Assembly: GCA_036583965.1 (NCBI GenBank)
Contig: JAZBQD010000017.1
Location: 27,004,385 to 27,068,384 of the forward strand
Reading direction: 5' to 3'
DNA from: Prunella strophiata
Taxonomy: Eukaryota > Chordata > Aves > Passeriformes > Prunellidae
Length of the DNA: 64,000 nt
Part shown: positions 1 to 13,100 of the stretch, one piece after another
Numbering within the stretch: the stretch's first letter is position 1
Layout: every line of letters begins with the position of its first letter
Made by a program: the position numbers and the translations under genes
The notes under the pieces: model-generated
What the model was told of the DNA's origin: nothing
The model's input: the letters and a program-made list of their open reading frames with translations, nothing else
The model's database searches: none

Positions 1-3000
1 TGAACAAGTAACATATCCCTCCTGGCATGGGGCTGTTCCAGTGGTACATCAGTTGCAGTGGCTGGCAGCTGAGTGTGTCAGGTCTTCAGTCAGGGAATAG
101 TCAGGTGCTAGACAGGATTCTTTCCTAGACAGGTGAGGATGCTTCCACTCAGCAGTGAAGAATTTCATTGCCTCCAAATTCAGAGAGGATGCTGAAAACT
201 GGAAACTGTGACCACTGCTGTAAAGAAAACTCTCACTGAGCAAAAATCAAGAAAGTGCAGTCTCTGGCAAAAGAAGTGTCACGTCACTAGATCATTAACT
301 ACGTTCCAAAATCACTTAACTAGATTCCAGATCTAGTCAGGAAGAGAAAACCCTCTTTTTCCTCCCCCCTCTCTTATTTTTCCTCACAAACAACTTCCCA
401 TGCTCTAGGCATATCATTTTACAAGGAAAATAAAAAGAAGATTACAGTAAATGGCAAAGCTCAGTGTACCTATGCTACAAAGAGAACAAATTCTAAAACA
501 GTTTGATTTGCAGAGCTTAGCCAGAAATATTTGGATTAAGTGGAAGTAACACAGGAATGTAGTATATGCCAAACCTGTAAGAAAGGAGCGAGTGGCATAA
601 TGAATTTTTATATTCTTTCACTCACAAACAGTTTCAATTTAATCAGAGGTACTAAAACATTTGGAATCTATTCTTCCCTGTACCAAGACAGAAATCAGTT
701 AACATCACATGTTAAATTGCTATGGTCACTGCTCCTCTTTTTGGAAAAGCAAAGCCGAGTTTTCATATTGAGGGGGGAAAAAAGGCTTTTTTCAAAACTA
801 AGACAACAAAATCAGCCTACTGAAGTAATCCAGGTAGCAAGACCCTGATCAGAAACTATTTTCTGATCATGTTGAGAAGATACATTCAGATTATGTTCAA
901 GATTCAAATTCTGTGGATGGCACAGTCCCTCAGAAGCACCTCCCACTGGTCCTGCACTCCTGGGGGGCTTAAACCATGTGTTGGCTCCACACTTCTCTCA
1001 CAGGTAGGTTGATGTGAACCTATAATGCACAGTTACTAATATCAATTCCACAGTGTCCTTCTCCTCTCATGCTTCAATGAGCTGAAATTGTCCCAGCTCC
1101 TGGTGGTGTCTGTCCTGAAAAGCAGGACTGGGGCCTGGAGGCACATATGGACAGAGGTGAACCTATCATGTGTTTGCAGCTAACATTGGGAAAACAAACT
1201 GGAGAGAGAGACCTGATCAAACCTGTGGACAATGGCACCAAAATGTTTTGCAGAGATTTGCAAGGACCAGGAGAGACACATCTTGCTTAAACCCTGGTAA
1301 CTGGGACATGATTTTCTTGCGACAGTAGAATTCATCAGCTGTTTTATGGTCTTCCATTCCAGGTACTCTGCACACAGGAACAAGTCAGGCTGACTTGGAG
1401 TAATAGGAAAAAAAACTCTTTATATTATGGCTTGGGAAAAAAAAAAAAAAGGTATAATACACTGCACAATATAAAGTGGAAATTTGAAGAATTTTAAATA
1501 ACTACATTCCCCATCTCCTTAAATACTTCAGCAAGGCCTGAATTTTGGACTTCTCTCCAGAACACTCAGCCTTTCACCACCAATACAACTAAAGCTCATG
1601 TCTTTGAGACTATTATATTAGATAATGTACCTATTTTCTGTCTCAGAAATGCCCAAGATGCTCTTAATAGAACAAAAAAGTGACTAAAGCATTCAGCAAA
1701 GTTTCTTGATGTTTCTAAGTTGCTACAGGAAAGGTTCTTGCATGGATTAAATAACTATCCATATAGAAATATTAGGAGGGAGATAAATCTGTCAATACAG
1801 AGATCCCTTTTAGATCATATGCGACTATTCCTTGCACACTTGGGAAAAAGGCCCCAAAACCTGAATAGTTCAACTTTATGACAGCTCAGACAGGTCCTCA
1901 TACCCATTTCTATATAATCTTCTCTGCCAGCCACTGGTGCAGCAAGAAAAATATCCTAGTATCTTAGTTTCAGAAAAAAAATGCATGTTTCCCTACAGTA
2001 TTTTTTGTCCTTTGTATTGAAGATATCAAATCACCAAAGGCTGCCATACCACAGTTACAGAACTTGTCTGCTGTTTTGCTACGGTTTCCCACTCTTAATG
2101 TGCATGGAAGAGAAAGATGGCTTTTTGTGGTAAAATACTGGAAGAGGACTTCTCTTTCTGGATTGCCAATCAATAGCAAAAGTGTGCAGTCAGCTTTGCA
2201 GCAATCTCTGAAACAGTAAACAGCATTTTTTCATCATGTGGCCATCAACACTTTCCTGTTCACAGATATGAAATGAACATTTTCTATCGATGTTAAAAGC
2301 CAATGTATTAAAGTCCTATTCAGGAATAAAACAGAAAAGTCTTGTACAATACTAGCAAATAAAAGATATTTACATTGTAATTTCAAATTCTGTCATCTTC
2401 TGTAATGAAAAAATTATAACAAACTTGCATTAAGATCTCCTGTCAGAGAACAATGCCAATTTTTGTCTCTAAACACTGCACTTTGATTCTTGCCTGTTTG
2501 TTTCAGATGTGTTGCTTAGACATTCAACACGTTATATGTTTACTCCATTACCTATCTGTTCAACCAAGATTGCATACATCAATTGGAGTACAATAAATGG
2601 AGCGTGAAGACAGGCCACATTACTATGAAAATCCTCTCCTACAGGTAGTGAGCAAAGGAGAAAATCTCAGAAAGATGACAAACCTAATTTACTCTGCATG
2701 TCCCATTCTGTCCAACAGGATGATTCACTGTGTATCCCTGATCCATGAGCTATGGCATAGGTGAATTCAGAAAGAAAACATACAAATCCAAGCAGGTACA
2801 CTATCTGGTTTTAACAAGTTCACTTTGCTTTTCACAGGTCACATGCTTCTTTTTCACCAAGAAGCCAACAATATTTCTCTATTTATTTATTAAAGGTAAC
2901 ATAAGAAATAGGTGTATCAAGCTAAAACAGGATGGAAACAAAATCACAAAGGGCATGGTATTTTTTGCCCTACGTTCCTAAGGATGCAATTGAACTGTTC

Positions 3001-5789
3001 TCTCCCATTGAAAAAGCATTTGAAATCACTGGACAAAATCCAATGCCTTAGTCATGCTCAGAGGCAGCAGCCCAACACCCTGTGTGTATTGGCCAGTCAG
3101 CTTCTGGCTACTGAATTCGAATGTGGCTAAAATTGATGCTACCACACGAACCATCAAATAGAGGGAGAGGGATAGGTGAAATGGAGGGGGAGAGGAATGA
3201 AGAGATTTTTGTCCACAGCTGCTCCTTCAAAAGACAAACTCACCGAAAAAGTAAGACTTAGGTCTGTTTCTCATGGAACGAGTATTTTCTGTTGAGGAAG
3301 GACAAAAGGATGGTTTGGTAGTAGGTATGCAACAACAATGCAGCTGTATGCATATTGCTGCTAAGATTTTGAGGACACAGAGAAAGAAGTATATCATGAG
3401 GCAAAATAGAAATGCTTGCCCAGCAGCTGCTCCATAACTAACTCCTGGTCTAGATTAACAGTGAATTTGGTTGGAAAGACCCCATTGCACAGGCTTATTG
3501 CTATCATGTGGCTCAGTGTGATCCTCCATGAATACAGAGGAAGAGGTGTACTGCCTCGGATGAAGAATCCATTCAATCCAACATCCTGTTTCCACCACAG
3601 GCCACAGGCAAACGTCAAAGGAAGAGGAAAAGCAAGGCAAATATATGATATCTTCTCTGCAACACTCCCACAGCTACCAACTGCTTTCAGCTCAGGGAAT
3701 TTCCTGAGCGTGAGGGGGTGTTCATTCATTAACTCTCAACACAGTCCTCTTCCAAATACTTGGCCCATCTTCCCTGCACCCTAGAGAAACAGCCTGTACT
3801 CAGCATGCCATTCAGAAAGGCACTGAACGAAGTGCCTTCTCCCCTTGCTTCTTTAGACTTGGGCTCCTGCTACTGCAATTCTGATGGTTTGTACTCAGAA
3901 AGTCAGCTGGCATCCACCCTCTACAAGTTACACAGGATGTGACAGGCCTCGTGCATCCTCCCTCTTTGGTGAGAACTCCAAACCTCAGTTGTCCCTTTCA
4001 AGGGACACAAAGTCAGATAAGCATCCTTGTTATTCTTTTCTAGTGTCAGCATTTTCTTTCTGAGAAGCAGAAAATGCAACAGGGAACAGTACTCATGGTG
4101 TGAACTCACCACACATTTCTGGAGTGCCATAAATGTGTTCCTGGTTTTGTTCTCTGTCCCTTTCCTTGAAATGTGCCTTGCTTTTCCAAACATAAAGATG
4201 GCCTTCATGCAGGGCATACATAAGTCTCACTACTGAGTGGTAGCAACTAATTCAGGTTTTCCTACCTTTTACATAAAGTTATGACTAGTTATGACAACAC
4301 CTTGCATTTATCTACTCTGTATTTCATCTACTTTTTTACTGCCTAATCACCCACAATTCTTTAGAGATGACCCTCACCCCCTGCTAACTTAAAAAGGTTT
4401 TGCACAGTCAGTAAACATTCTTGTCTTGCCACTGTTTCCTCCATGGGAGTGATGAATTGTGAAGCACTGCTCAGCCGCCTCCCTGCGCTCAGCTCCTCAC
4501 TGATGATGGTCTCTGTGGCGATGAAATAATGCACATCTGTGCTTGACAATTAATGACAGCCTACCTTCTAATACTTGGCTACCAGCAGCCAAGGAATACT
4601 TGATACTACTTGGCACACAGAACCTGAAAAACTGTTTAAAATACAGATACCATTATAATCATGTGCAAGCATTAAGCCTCATGTGTTTAATATTAAGCAC
4701 AAATACTATTGCATGACCAGAACAATGCATATGAGATAGTTTGTAACTTCTTGCTAATATAAAACTATTATTTTTATTACCTTCTCTTGGCCATAAAAAT
4801 TAGGAGTATTGTATTTGATTCATTCTGGTCAGAAGCAGAGCTGGGGAGAATATTCTGCTTTGATTGCCCTGTCACACTGCCCCTGAGGAAAAGCCAAACA
4901 TCTCTAGTATATATTTCTAAAACAGAGAAATATATTAGAATGTATTTCTAATTTTACTTAATTATTAACATTTGCATAGATAGTTGCGGCCTACAGCCAA
5001 TTTTATTTGAACGCCTTGCCTCTGAATTTGCTTTTGTTTATGTATTCTGATTTCCTTTTAATCCTAATTCCAGTTTGGTTGCATAACAATAATGTCCTTT
5101 TGCCCTTAAAACCCTTACACAGGGTCTCAAACTTGGCTTTGCTTTAAGGCAGTTTTGGTTTATGAATGATACAGAACTATTTGTTACCCCACAAACACAA
5201 CTCAGTTCACTCCTCCCTAAATGTCTGCTCCTACAAAACAGGGAAGAAGAGACACCAGAATAGCATAAGGAATCCAAACATACGTGTGTTTGCTTTTCAA
5301 GCAAACATTTCCATTTCCAAGATCTCTAGTAAACACTTTTCTTCTATCTTTTTTTTTTTTTTTTTATTTCACTTGTTTCTACTCTGTTTATTACTCTGTT
5401 TGGAACTCCACTGTCAGTAAGTCAGTCCAAACATGGGAGTAATGAGGTTGGAGAAACGTATGCTCATACTGTATAATTGCATAAGCTGCTTCCTGTACGC
5501 TGGGGTTACGATTTGCATTTTCATCTATTAAATACCTTGCGTTCTAGATCCTTCTCCCTGACTGTGAAACGTATTTGGACATCTCCACTGTGGCACTTTT
5601 CCAACTTTATACAAACACTGGAAAGCAATCTCGCTGAAAGCAGACGGTTTAGTATGACTTGGTTATTAATTTTTAAGGAAGAGGTTCTGTGATCTGCGAC
5701 AAGAGAAGTATTTTAATTGACGGGAGGAGCTACCTACCACTCATGCAAGTATTAGAACCACTTAAAATGTCTTCATCCGCATTTTTGTA

Positions 5790-5840
5790 CATATGTATAT
5801 ATATATGGAGATATATATATATATATATGGAGATATATAT
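5790..5840. repeat. (TA)n microsatellite, duplicated block
   Basis: Two TA runs are separated by the same GGAGA interruption, so the block reads as a duplicated unit of TATATATGGAGA type. It is a simple-sequence repeat 1.3 kb upstream of the XPA start codon. Confidence 0.85.
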
Positions 5841-6098
5841 AAAAAAATTTCCCAGAAGCAGGATGTTCTTTTCTCAGCGTTCATAGCACACTCTGCTGGC
5901 TGTTGTCGAAAGTTAATGCCAAGCGAGGACGACAAGCTCAAAAAGAAATAAAATGTTTTAGGACACAGGAGAAACACAATCCATGCAGGTAATTACCGCG
6001 GGCATTTGAACGGAGAGGCACAAGGGACGTATTCTGGGAGCAGCAAGGAAGGGCTGGCAGGAAACTAGTTTAGTTTCACGGAAGAGAGCGAGCTTTGC

Positions 6099-6120
6099 TT
6101 TTTTTTTTTTTTTTTTTTTT
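6099..6120. repeat. Poly-T tract followed by G-rich stretch
   Basis: An uninterrupted run of 22 T is followed directly by a G-rich segment. No target duplication or retroposon body is visible next to it, so I treat it as a homopolymer rather than a retroposon tail. Confidence 0.85.
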
Positions 6121-6899
6121 GGTGGGGGGTGTATGGGGGGGAGGGAAGGAAGGCTTCTCCCTGTGCTGAGGTCATCCCGTTTCAGCATGGAGGCAGGGAG
6201 CACGCATCTGTGCCAGTGCCTCCATTTCCGTTCCTTCAAGGACAGGGCAGGCACTGCCTGACGGGCGGGCGAGGATCACTGGCTGCTCGGCATTAAGTGG
6301 CTTTATATGAAAGTGGCTTAGAGCCACATTTGCATGACAAAGCCATTTGCGCGTCCCTCGTCAGTAAGGGAGGCTGCAGCCTCCATTTATCCTCCCTTGC
6401 ATGGAACACGCGAAACCATTAAGGGCAGGACAGGGATTTTGTTAGGAAAGCGCTCGCTGCCCGTGCCCGGGAGAACGGGATCACGGCGGGCTGCGCACAG
6501 CAGGAGCGGGCAGTGGGGAAGAGTGCTCCAGCACAGTTTTCAGGGCAGAAAACGTGGCCGGGGCCGTTTCCGGCCGAGAACCAGCCTCGCGCAGGGCTGT
6601 GGCGGGGCCGGGCCGGGCGGACAAAAGGGGCATTGCTGGGTGACGCTGCTGAGGAATTCCTGCCGGGCGGGGCGGGATTTATGGCTTTTTTTTCCACGGG
6701 GCCGCTCGGGCCCGAGGCGGGGGACGGTGCGGAAAGCGCAGGGTCATCGTGGGCTCCCCTCCCCCAGCCGGTCCCTGCCCGGTCCCGCGGGCCCGGTCCC
6801 GCTCCGGTCCCGGCACCGCCGCCCCCCCCGCCCGGCCCCGGCCCCCCCCGGCCCGCGCGCGCCCCCCGCCCCCCACCCCGCGCGCCCACGCGGGCCGCG

Positions 6900-7189
6900 G
6901 GCCCCGCCCCGCCGCCTGGCCGCGCGCGCCCCCCCTTCCCCTCCCCCTCGCGCGCCCTCCCGGCGCGCCCCGCGCGGCGGCGGCGGGGCGGGGCCCCCGC
7001 CCTGGCGGCTCGCGAGGAGGGGCGGGGCGGCGGCTGCGCGCCTGCGCGGGCGGCCCTCGCCCCTTCTGTGGCCACCCCCGCCCCCCGCCCTGCGCAGGCG
7101 CAGTGCGGCGGCGGCTCGGCGAGGGGAAGGGCGAGAGCGGCTGCCGGAGCGGGGGGGACCACGGGGCTCCGTCGCTCCCCGCCGCCGCC
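6900..7189 (+). promoter_or_regulatory. XPA: XPA CpG-island promoter with NRF1-type sites
   Basis: The block is extremely GC- and CpG-rich and has no TATA box. The palindrome TGCGCAGGCGCA at 7091-7102 fits the NRF1 binding consensus, and a second NRF1-like element, TGCGCGCCTGCGCGG, lies at 7035-7049. Both fall within 160 bp of the start codon, as expected for a TATA-less housekeeping promoter. The whole CpG island spans roughly 6440-8040 and includes exons 1 and 2. The transcription start is not defined by the sequence. Factor binding is inferred from motif match only. Confidence 0.7.
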
Positions 7190-10100
7190 ATGGCGGGCGC
7201 GGCCCCGGACCACGAGCAAGACCACGAGCAGGAGGTTTCGACCGCGGCGGGCGAGCGGCCGCATCTCTCGGCGGCGGCGCTGGCGAAGATCGAGCGGAAC
7301 CGGCAGCGGGCGCTGGCACTGCGGCAGGCGCGGCTGGCGGCCCGGCCCTACCCTGCCGCAGGTCGGATGGCGGCGGCGGCGGAACGGGCGAGTCCCCGCG
7401 CCCTTTTTCTCTTTTTTAGGGGGGAGGTTTCGAGAGGGGAAAGATGTGGGGAAAAGGGGCCGCCGCCGGTCGCCGGGCGGTGGGGGCGGCGGGGCGGGGG
7501 GGGTGGGGGGGGTGCGGTAGGGTGGCTGGAACGGGGTGGGGGGGTGGGGGTGGGGGTGGGGGGGGGAGAATCCGCCGCGGCGCGCGAGGGGCCCCCCCTC
7601 CCCCCACACGTGTGGGGGAGGGGGGGGCTCTTGCACGCGCGCGCTCTCCGCGCGGCCCCCCGCCTCGCGCGCGCAGCGCGGTGGGGGCGGCCGCGCGCGC
7701 CCCCTGCCGGCGGCGGCGCCCTAACGCAGCGCGCGCCTCGTTTGTGCTCCCGCAGGCGGCGGCGCGCGGGCGCGGGCCCTCCCCAAGGTCGTGGACACGG
7801 GAGGGGGATTCTTCCTGGAGGAGGAGGAGGAGAGCGAGCAGAAGGAAGAGCGCGGCGTCGGCGAGAAGATCGTGCACCCACCCGGTAATTAAGAAAAAAA
7901 CCTGTAGGGAGCGGCGGGGGTTTGGCGGGGAGGCGGCGGGAGGAGGCGGCGCCGCGTGCGCGGGGCTGGCGGGGGAGGGCAGGAAGGCGCGGGGGCGACA
8001 GTGAGCCGGCTCCGGCCGCGCCAGCGGGGCGGGATGGATGGGCGCCTTTTTTTTTTTTCCCGGGCTTTTTTCACGCTCCTTTCTTACCCTCTTTTTCTTT
8101 CTTTTTTCCTTTTTTTTCCTTTTTTTTTTCTTTTTCTTTTTTTTTTTTTAATTGTTGCCACCCCTTTTCCTTCTTCACACGTTTTTCTGGATGTGCTCGA
8201 TTAGTGGCGCGTCCGATTCTTTTCAGCATTAAATCGGCTATAGCAAATGCGCGGTAATTAAAAATGAAGAATTTTAAGCCGCGGAAGTGGGACACAGCCA
8301 GTGCCCTTAGGTATAGCACATTTTAATTTTTTTTTTTCTCCTCCATAAACGTTATTTCCATTATTTCTTTCGGGGAATTTGAATTTTAAGACCGACGTGA
8401 CGGTAAATATTCGCGGCTTCATCGGTTGTGGGAATTTTGGGATTTATGTGGTTTGTGCCAAGACCGGAGCGCTGCTGCAGTGCCAGCTTTTATCGTTATA
8501 AAACGTGCTGGCGCCAAGTTACTGATCGTTCGGTGGAGGATTTCAGCACATTGTCTTGCGATATTCTCCCCCCCAAAAAAAGCTAATGGAGAAGTAAGGG
8601 TCCCAAAATAGATCGACTTTCTTCTCTGGGATTGTCTTTGTCTTGCTTTGTTCTGCTTGAATCAGCTGCGGGGCTGTTGGTGCAGTGTATCTCTTTGTTA
8701 GAAATCAGCACCAGATTTCATTAACAGTGTAAACAATTAGCAGCCCTGCTTCTTTTGGTGGGCTAATGTTTAACAATAAATTAAAGTAGATCTGGGATGC
8801 CTTTACACTGGGCGTATTTTTTGCTGTGTAATTCATAACGTCATTGTCTTAATAAAATGTCTTCGTGTTCGGGAGCTCTGCCTTAAATGATGGAATGTGA
8901 TGTAAGAGTATGAAATGACTGTGAAGTACTGAGCATCCGGCTGTCGCTAGTAGGACTGAATTTACATAAAATGTCGTCTTTGCTGGATCGGATCTGCTAT
9001 AAATGCAAACGCAATTAAAATACATGGTACTGCATGTTAACCATTAATCTTCTGCTTCAGGTGTTCCTAAAATTTCAGAGCACGGCTTCGCTTTCAGATT
9101 TCAAAACTGTATAGAAATGTTAATTTTCTGATAGAATTGCAATGTTACTTGTGAAGGAATGTTCCTTATAGCTGTTGTTTCCCGAATCGGTGTTTCTTGG
9201 TGTCCTTTGGAACATAAAAGCAGATGGTGATGACGCTGGAGGTGATCCGCCCGTTGAGGATGCGGCCAGAAGCAGTGGCTGGCGCTGAGATGAGTCTGGG
9301 CTTGGAGCAGTGCTGAGAGGGCTTGGGGAGAGGATTGTAGTGGAGCTCCATCCCCATTCCACTCCTAGCAGCTCTCTGGCCATCCACCTCCGTGTCTGCC
9401 AGCTGGAACGGACAAGAACCTTGCCAACTGCCCCAGGCTTCCACTGAGCTCGTTTAGGGAGAGGCAGGTGTGGCTGAGCTAGGGAAAAAACTGGAGCAGA
9501 GCTGAGAGAACTACAATGCCAGCGCAGCTCCTGTAGTTTCCTGCTCTAGCCACCCTCTTCAAACTAAATCCCTTCTCTGCTTCCCCGTTTCTGCCCTCAT
9601 GTCCTCTGTAAATTAGGGCATATTTTGGGAGGGTCAGAACAGAGGAAGTGGCAGGAGAGGATTTGAAGCACTTTGTGGGAGAAACGTGGAGAATTTTTTT
9701 TTAACGATGGCTAAGTTAAATATACATTTAAATGTTAAAGTTAAGTACTTTATGCTAAACTTGCAACAAGGAAGCATTCCAACAGACACGCAATTGAGTG
9801 GTAATGGGTTTGAATTTGTACTGTATTGTTCTGAAAAACTTTGATAGAGTGAAACTAGTTTGTAATATGCTTATGTGAATTCTAGTAAAATTGCCTGTAA
9901 TACCAATTCTAGATGCTTGTTTTTATCATTGTAGTCCCTTTAAAAAATATTTCTTTCCATTAGCGCCCGTGCTAGAATTTGACTATCTCATCTGTGGAGA
10001 CTGTGGCAAAGAATTCATGGACTCCTACCTTATGCAGCACTTTGATTGGGCAACATGTGATAATTGCAGGTATTACAAATAATCAGGAGAGAGAAACACT

Positions 10101-13100
10101 ATTTTACATAAAGATTGCTGGCTATAATTCAGCTGAGTTACAGTCGTTCAAAGAGATTGTCAGCAAGAGAGACATATTTCAGTAACTTTTAAAAAATGTA
10201 AATGAAATTTTACTGATGCCCTGTGCAAGATCCATTATGGAATTGAATCACAAATTATCTCATGAGCCTGCCATAGGATAGGGGACATCAGTGGATTTTC
10301 ATACAACATTATGGAAATAGGATATCATGAGAGCAGTTGGTGTGTTTGTCAGTGTGAAAATTTATGTCTGGCTGCAGACTAGAGCCATTTGAAAACCTGA
10401 TGCAACACAAATACCCACTCTGAAGTGGAGCTGGGATTAGGAAGTGTTTGCGGTCCCAGTGTTTTAACTGAAGTGAAATTGGTACTTTGGTCAGCATGGG
10501 CGTGCTGGAAGCACAGCAGCCAAAGGGCAGAGCCCCCATGGGAGGTTACTGGTTGGCCTGCGAGGTAAGCAGGAGTTTGACCTTGAGAGGAGAGCAAGCT
10601 CTTATCTTTTAACACAGAAAACGCTCCAAAAGCCATCAAGATAACCAGGGCAATGAAACCAACTGCAGCAGCCGGCTGCCCATGTGTGTAAGAATGAATT
10701 GGGTGAATGGAAAAAAAAATGCAGGAGTTTGTTCTGAGAGCATACCCATGTACTGCAGGGAGTGGTTAGGGATGCGCACGTGGTGCAGGCAGTTTGCAGT
10801 CATATCACAGGCAAAGTTCTGTTTCAGAAGTTATAGAGTGGGTAGGAAAAGGATGTTACAGACAGGACTTGGAGCCTGTGGAGTCTTGGGTCCGAGCTCT
10901 TGTAGCTGATGGCAGGAGTGTCCTTGGTGCATTAGCTGTAACTGAACTTTGAATTCTAGTGAAGCTGCATTTACAGCAGTACTTCCTTGATGACCGTTGT
11001 TAGCACTTAGTGTTTGGCAGATTGTTTGGCTCAAGCGATTCAAGTTGTACTTCAGTCGGGATTGCGTAAATGTAATTTTTTCCATTAACTCATAAATGCT
11101 GCTGTGGTTACAGAGTTTTTCATTATCTGGTAAAGACTACAGTCTTTAAAGAGCCTTTATTTTATGGTTTCTCTGCCTATTGTCATGCATTTTAGAAAGA
11201 AGTACTCTGTGTTGCTAATCAGTTTCTGAGATCTAGAAGCATATGGAGTGTGTATATTCTCAGGTGATCTGACCTGTCTCGCATTACACATTCTTTCTGT
11301 CTTGACCATGTGAGGCTCATGCTTCTGTCCTTTTGGATTGCATCTGAGTTAGGTGAATAGCTGAAATTATTCATACTAATTTTAAGTTTCAGTTACTTCC
11401 TCTTGTAAGAAAATAGAAGAAAAGCCTTTCTAGAAGAGCAGGCTTCTCAGTCTGGGTTTGCTGAAATGGGGGGAATTTTTAAACACTTAATTTCAGTAAA
11501 TCTGGTCTGGAGTTTAGCTAGGCTGTTGGAATCCAAAGTTATTTGCATGCATAAAAAATTTAAGGTATTAGGGCTACCTGTATTTCAGGAATGTTAGAAG
11601 GGATGGGGACTTCTATGTTAATAACCTGTGGTTTTAGGGTGTAGCTTTCTCATCATTATTTTACATGTTGCAGAGATGTTGAAGATAAACATAAGCTTAT
11701 AACAAGGACAGAAGCAAAAGAAGAGTATCTGCTTAAAGACTGTGACTTAGACAAGAGGGAGCCAGTGCTCAGATTCATTGTGAAGAAAAATCCTCATAAT
11801 TCACGATGGGGTGAAATGAAACTGTATTTAAAACTACAGGTATAGAAACTTACTGTGTTTCAGACCTTTCATAACCTTCATACAGCTTTGGTTCTCACTT
11901 GGTACCTGAATGGTTTTGTCAAAGCTAAGTGTGTTATGTATAGCTTGTTGCAGTTAAATGGTTGCAGTCCAAGTTGTGAAAATGTCTGGTTTTGAGAGCA
12001 TTTTAAAGATGTTCATTGAGCAGAACTTCAGTGGGTTGCACAATTACAAGTCACAAAGCACATGGCCCTTCAGTTTTACTCTGAAGTGCATGGGGCAGCT
12101 GCAGCTGTGTGTGGCCCTTTGTAGCTGTGTTCACAGCTTTGCCTGCAGAGATGGCAGGAAAGGCAAGTGGATTTCCCAGGGCTCTTGTCATTTCTTGTTT
12201 GGTACTTCATAGGCATCATACTGCTTTAGTAAAATACGGGCAAAATTAGAGCTGGGTTTAAGTTTTCCTAAGTTACATCTAGCTGATACTAAAGACCAGT
12301 GTTGCCTCTTCCTGTGGAAGGAGTGCAGTCTTTTGGGAGTCAAGAGCAGAGAGAGGTGGGAGGCAGAGGAAGATTGGTTGGTTTATGTGTGTGTAGGGAA
12401 AAATCAAATTTGTAAGTTAGAATAGTTTACTTTTATCGTTTCAGGGAAAAAAAAAGGCATTTATGTCCATCCTGTAGGTAATCAAGCGTTCACTTGAAGT
12501 CTGGGGTAGCGAAGAAGCATTGCAAGAAGCAAAGGAGCTCCGCCGTGATAGCAGAGAGAAGATGAAACAGAAGAAGTTCGACAAGAAAGTTAAAGGTAAA
12601 GCATTAAAATTACATACTTCAGTACCTGAAGGGAAGTACAGTTCTGTTTAAACCTGTATCTGCATCTGAATATATTACTGAGAAAATAGTGTGGTAAAAA
12701 TGGAGGTTTTCAGGACTGGGGGTGAGCCTGTAGCAGTTTAGTGTGACCTCCTAGCTGATTATTTTGGCCAGTGTTGGACTGCAGGACATTAGGTCCCTTC
12801 CAGCTTGAATTCCCCTGTTGCCCTGTGGACATGATGAAACAGAAATCAATTACAATGGTTCATTATAGTGTTTTCAAATTTTTGGGTATGACCCAGAGTG
12901 TGCCATGGATTGCTTCTGATACTTTTGAGTAGTGGAAGACGGGGATTTTTGTGGCAGCAGTTTATAATTCTGTGATAGCCTTCAGGTGGAATGACTGTAA
13001 TGGAAGTGGGTTTTCTTATTGTTCACAATATTCCTAGCTGCTTTCTTTACTGCCAGTTGCTCTATGAGTTTTTTCTCTGATAAATAAATGTTTAGAGGAG

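Larger units (their letters stand above)
1..6440. other. Intergenic DNA upstream of XPA
   Basis: This stretch is AT-rich, with many stops in every frame. No open frame in it resembles a known protein, and I saw no tRNA, rRNA or CR1 sequence. It holds only simple repeats (TA-rich at about 5790-5840, poly-T at 6099-6120). In the human locus the next gene on this side of XPA is FOXE1, but no forkhead coding sequence is visible here. GC content rises sharply from about 6440 into the XPA CpG island. Confidence 0.6.

Noticed and set aside
6334..8004. Several long open frames (up to 405 codons) on both strands around XPA exons 1 and 2
   Set aside because: They are rich in Pro, Arg, Gly and Ala and result from the scarcity of stop codons in a GC-rich CpG island. 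Only the XPA frame matches a known protein.
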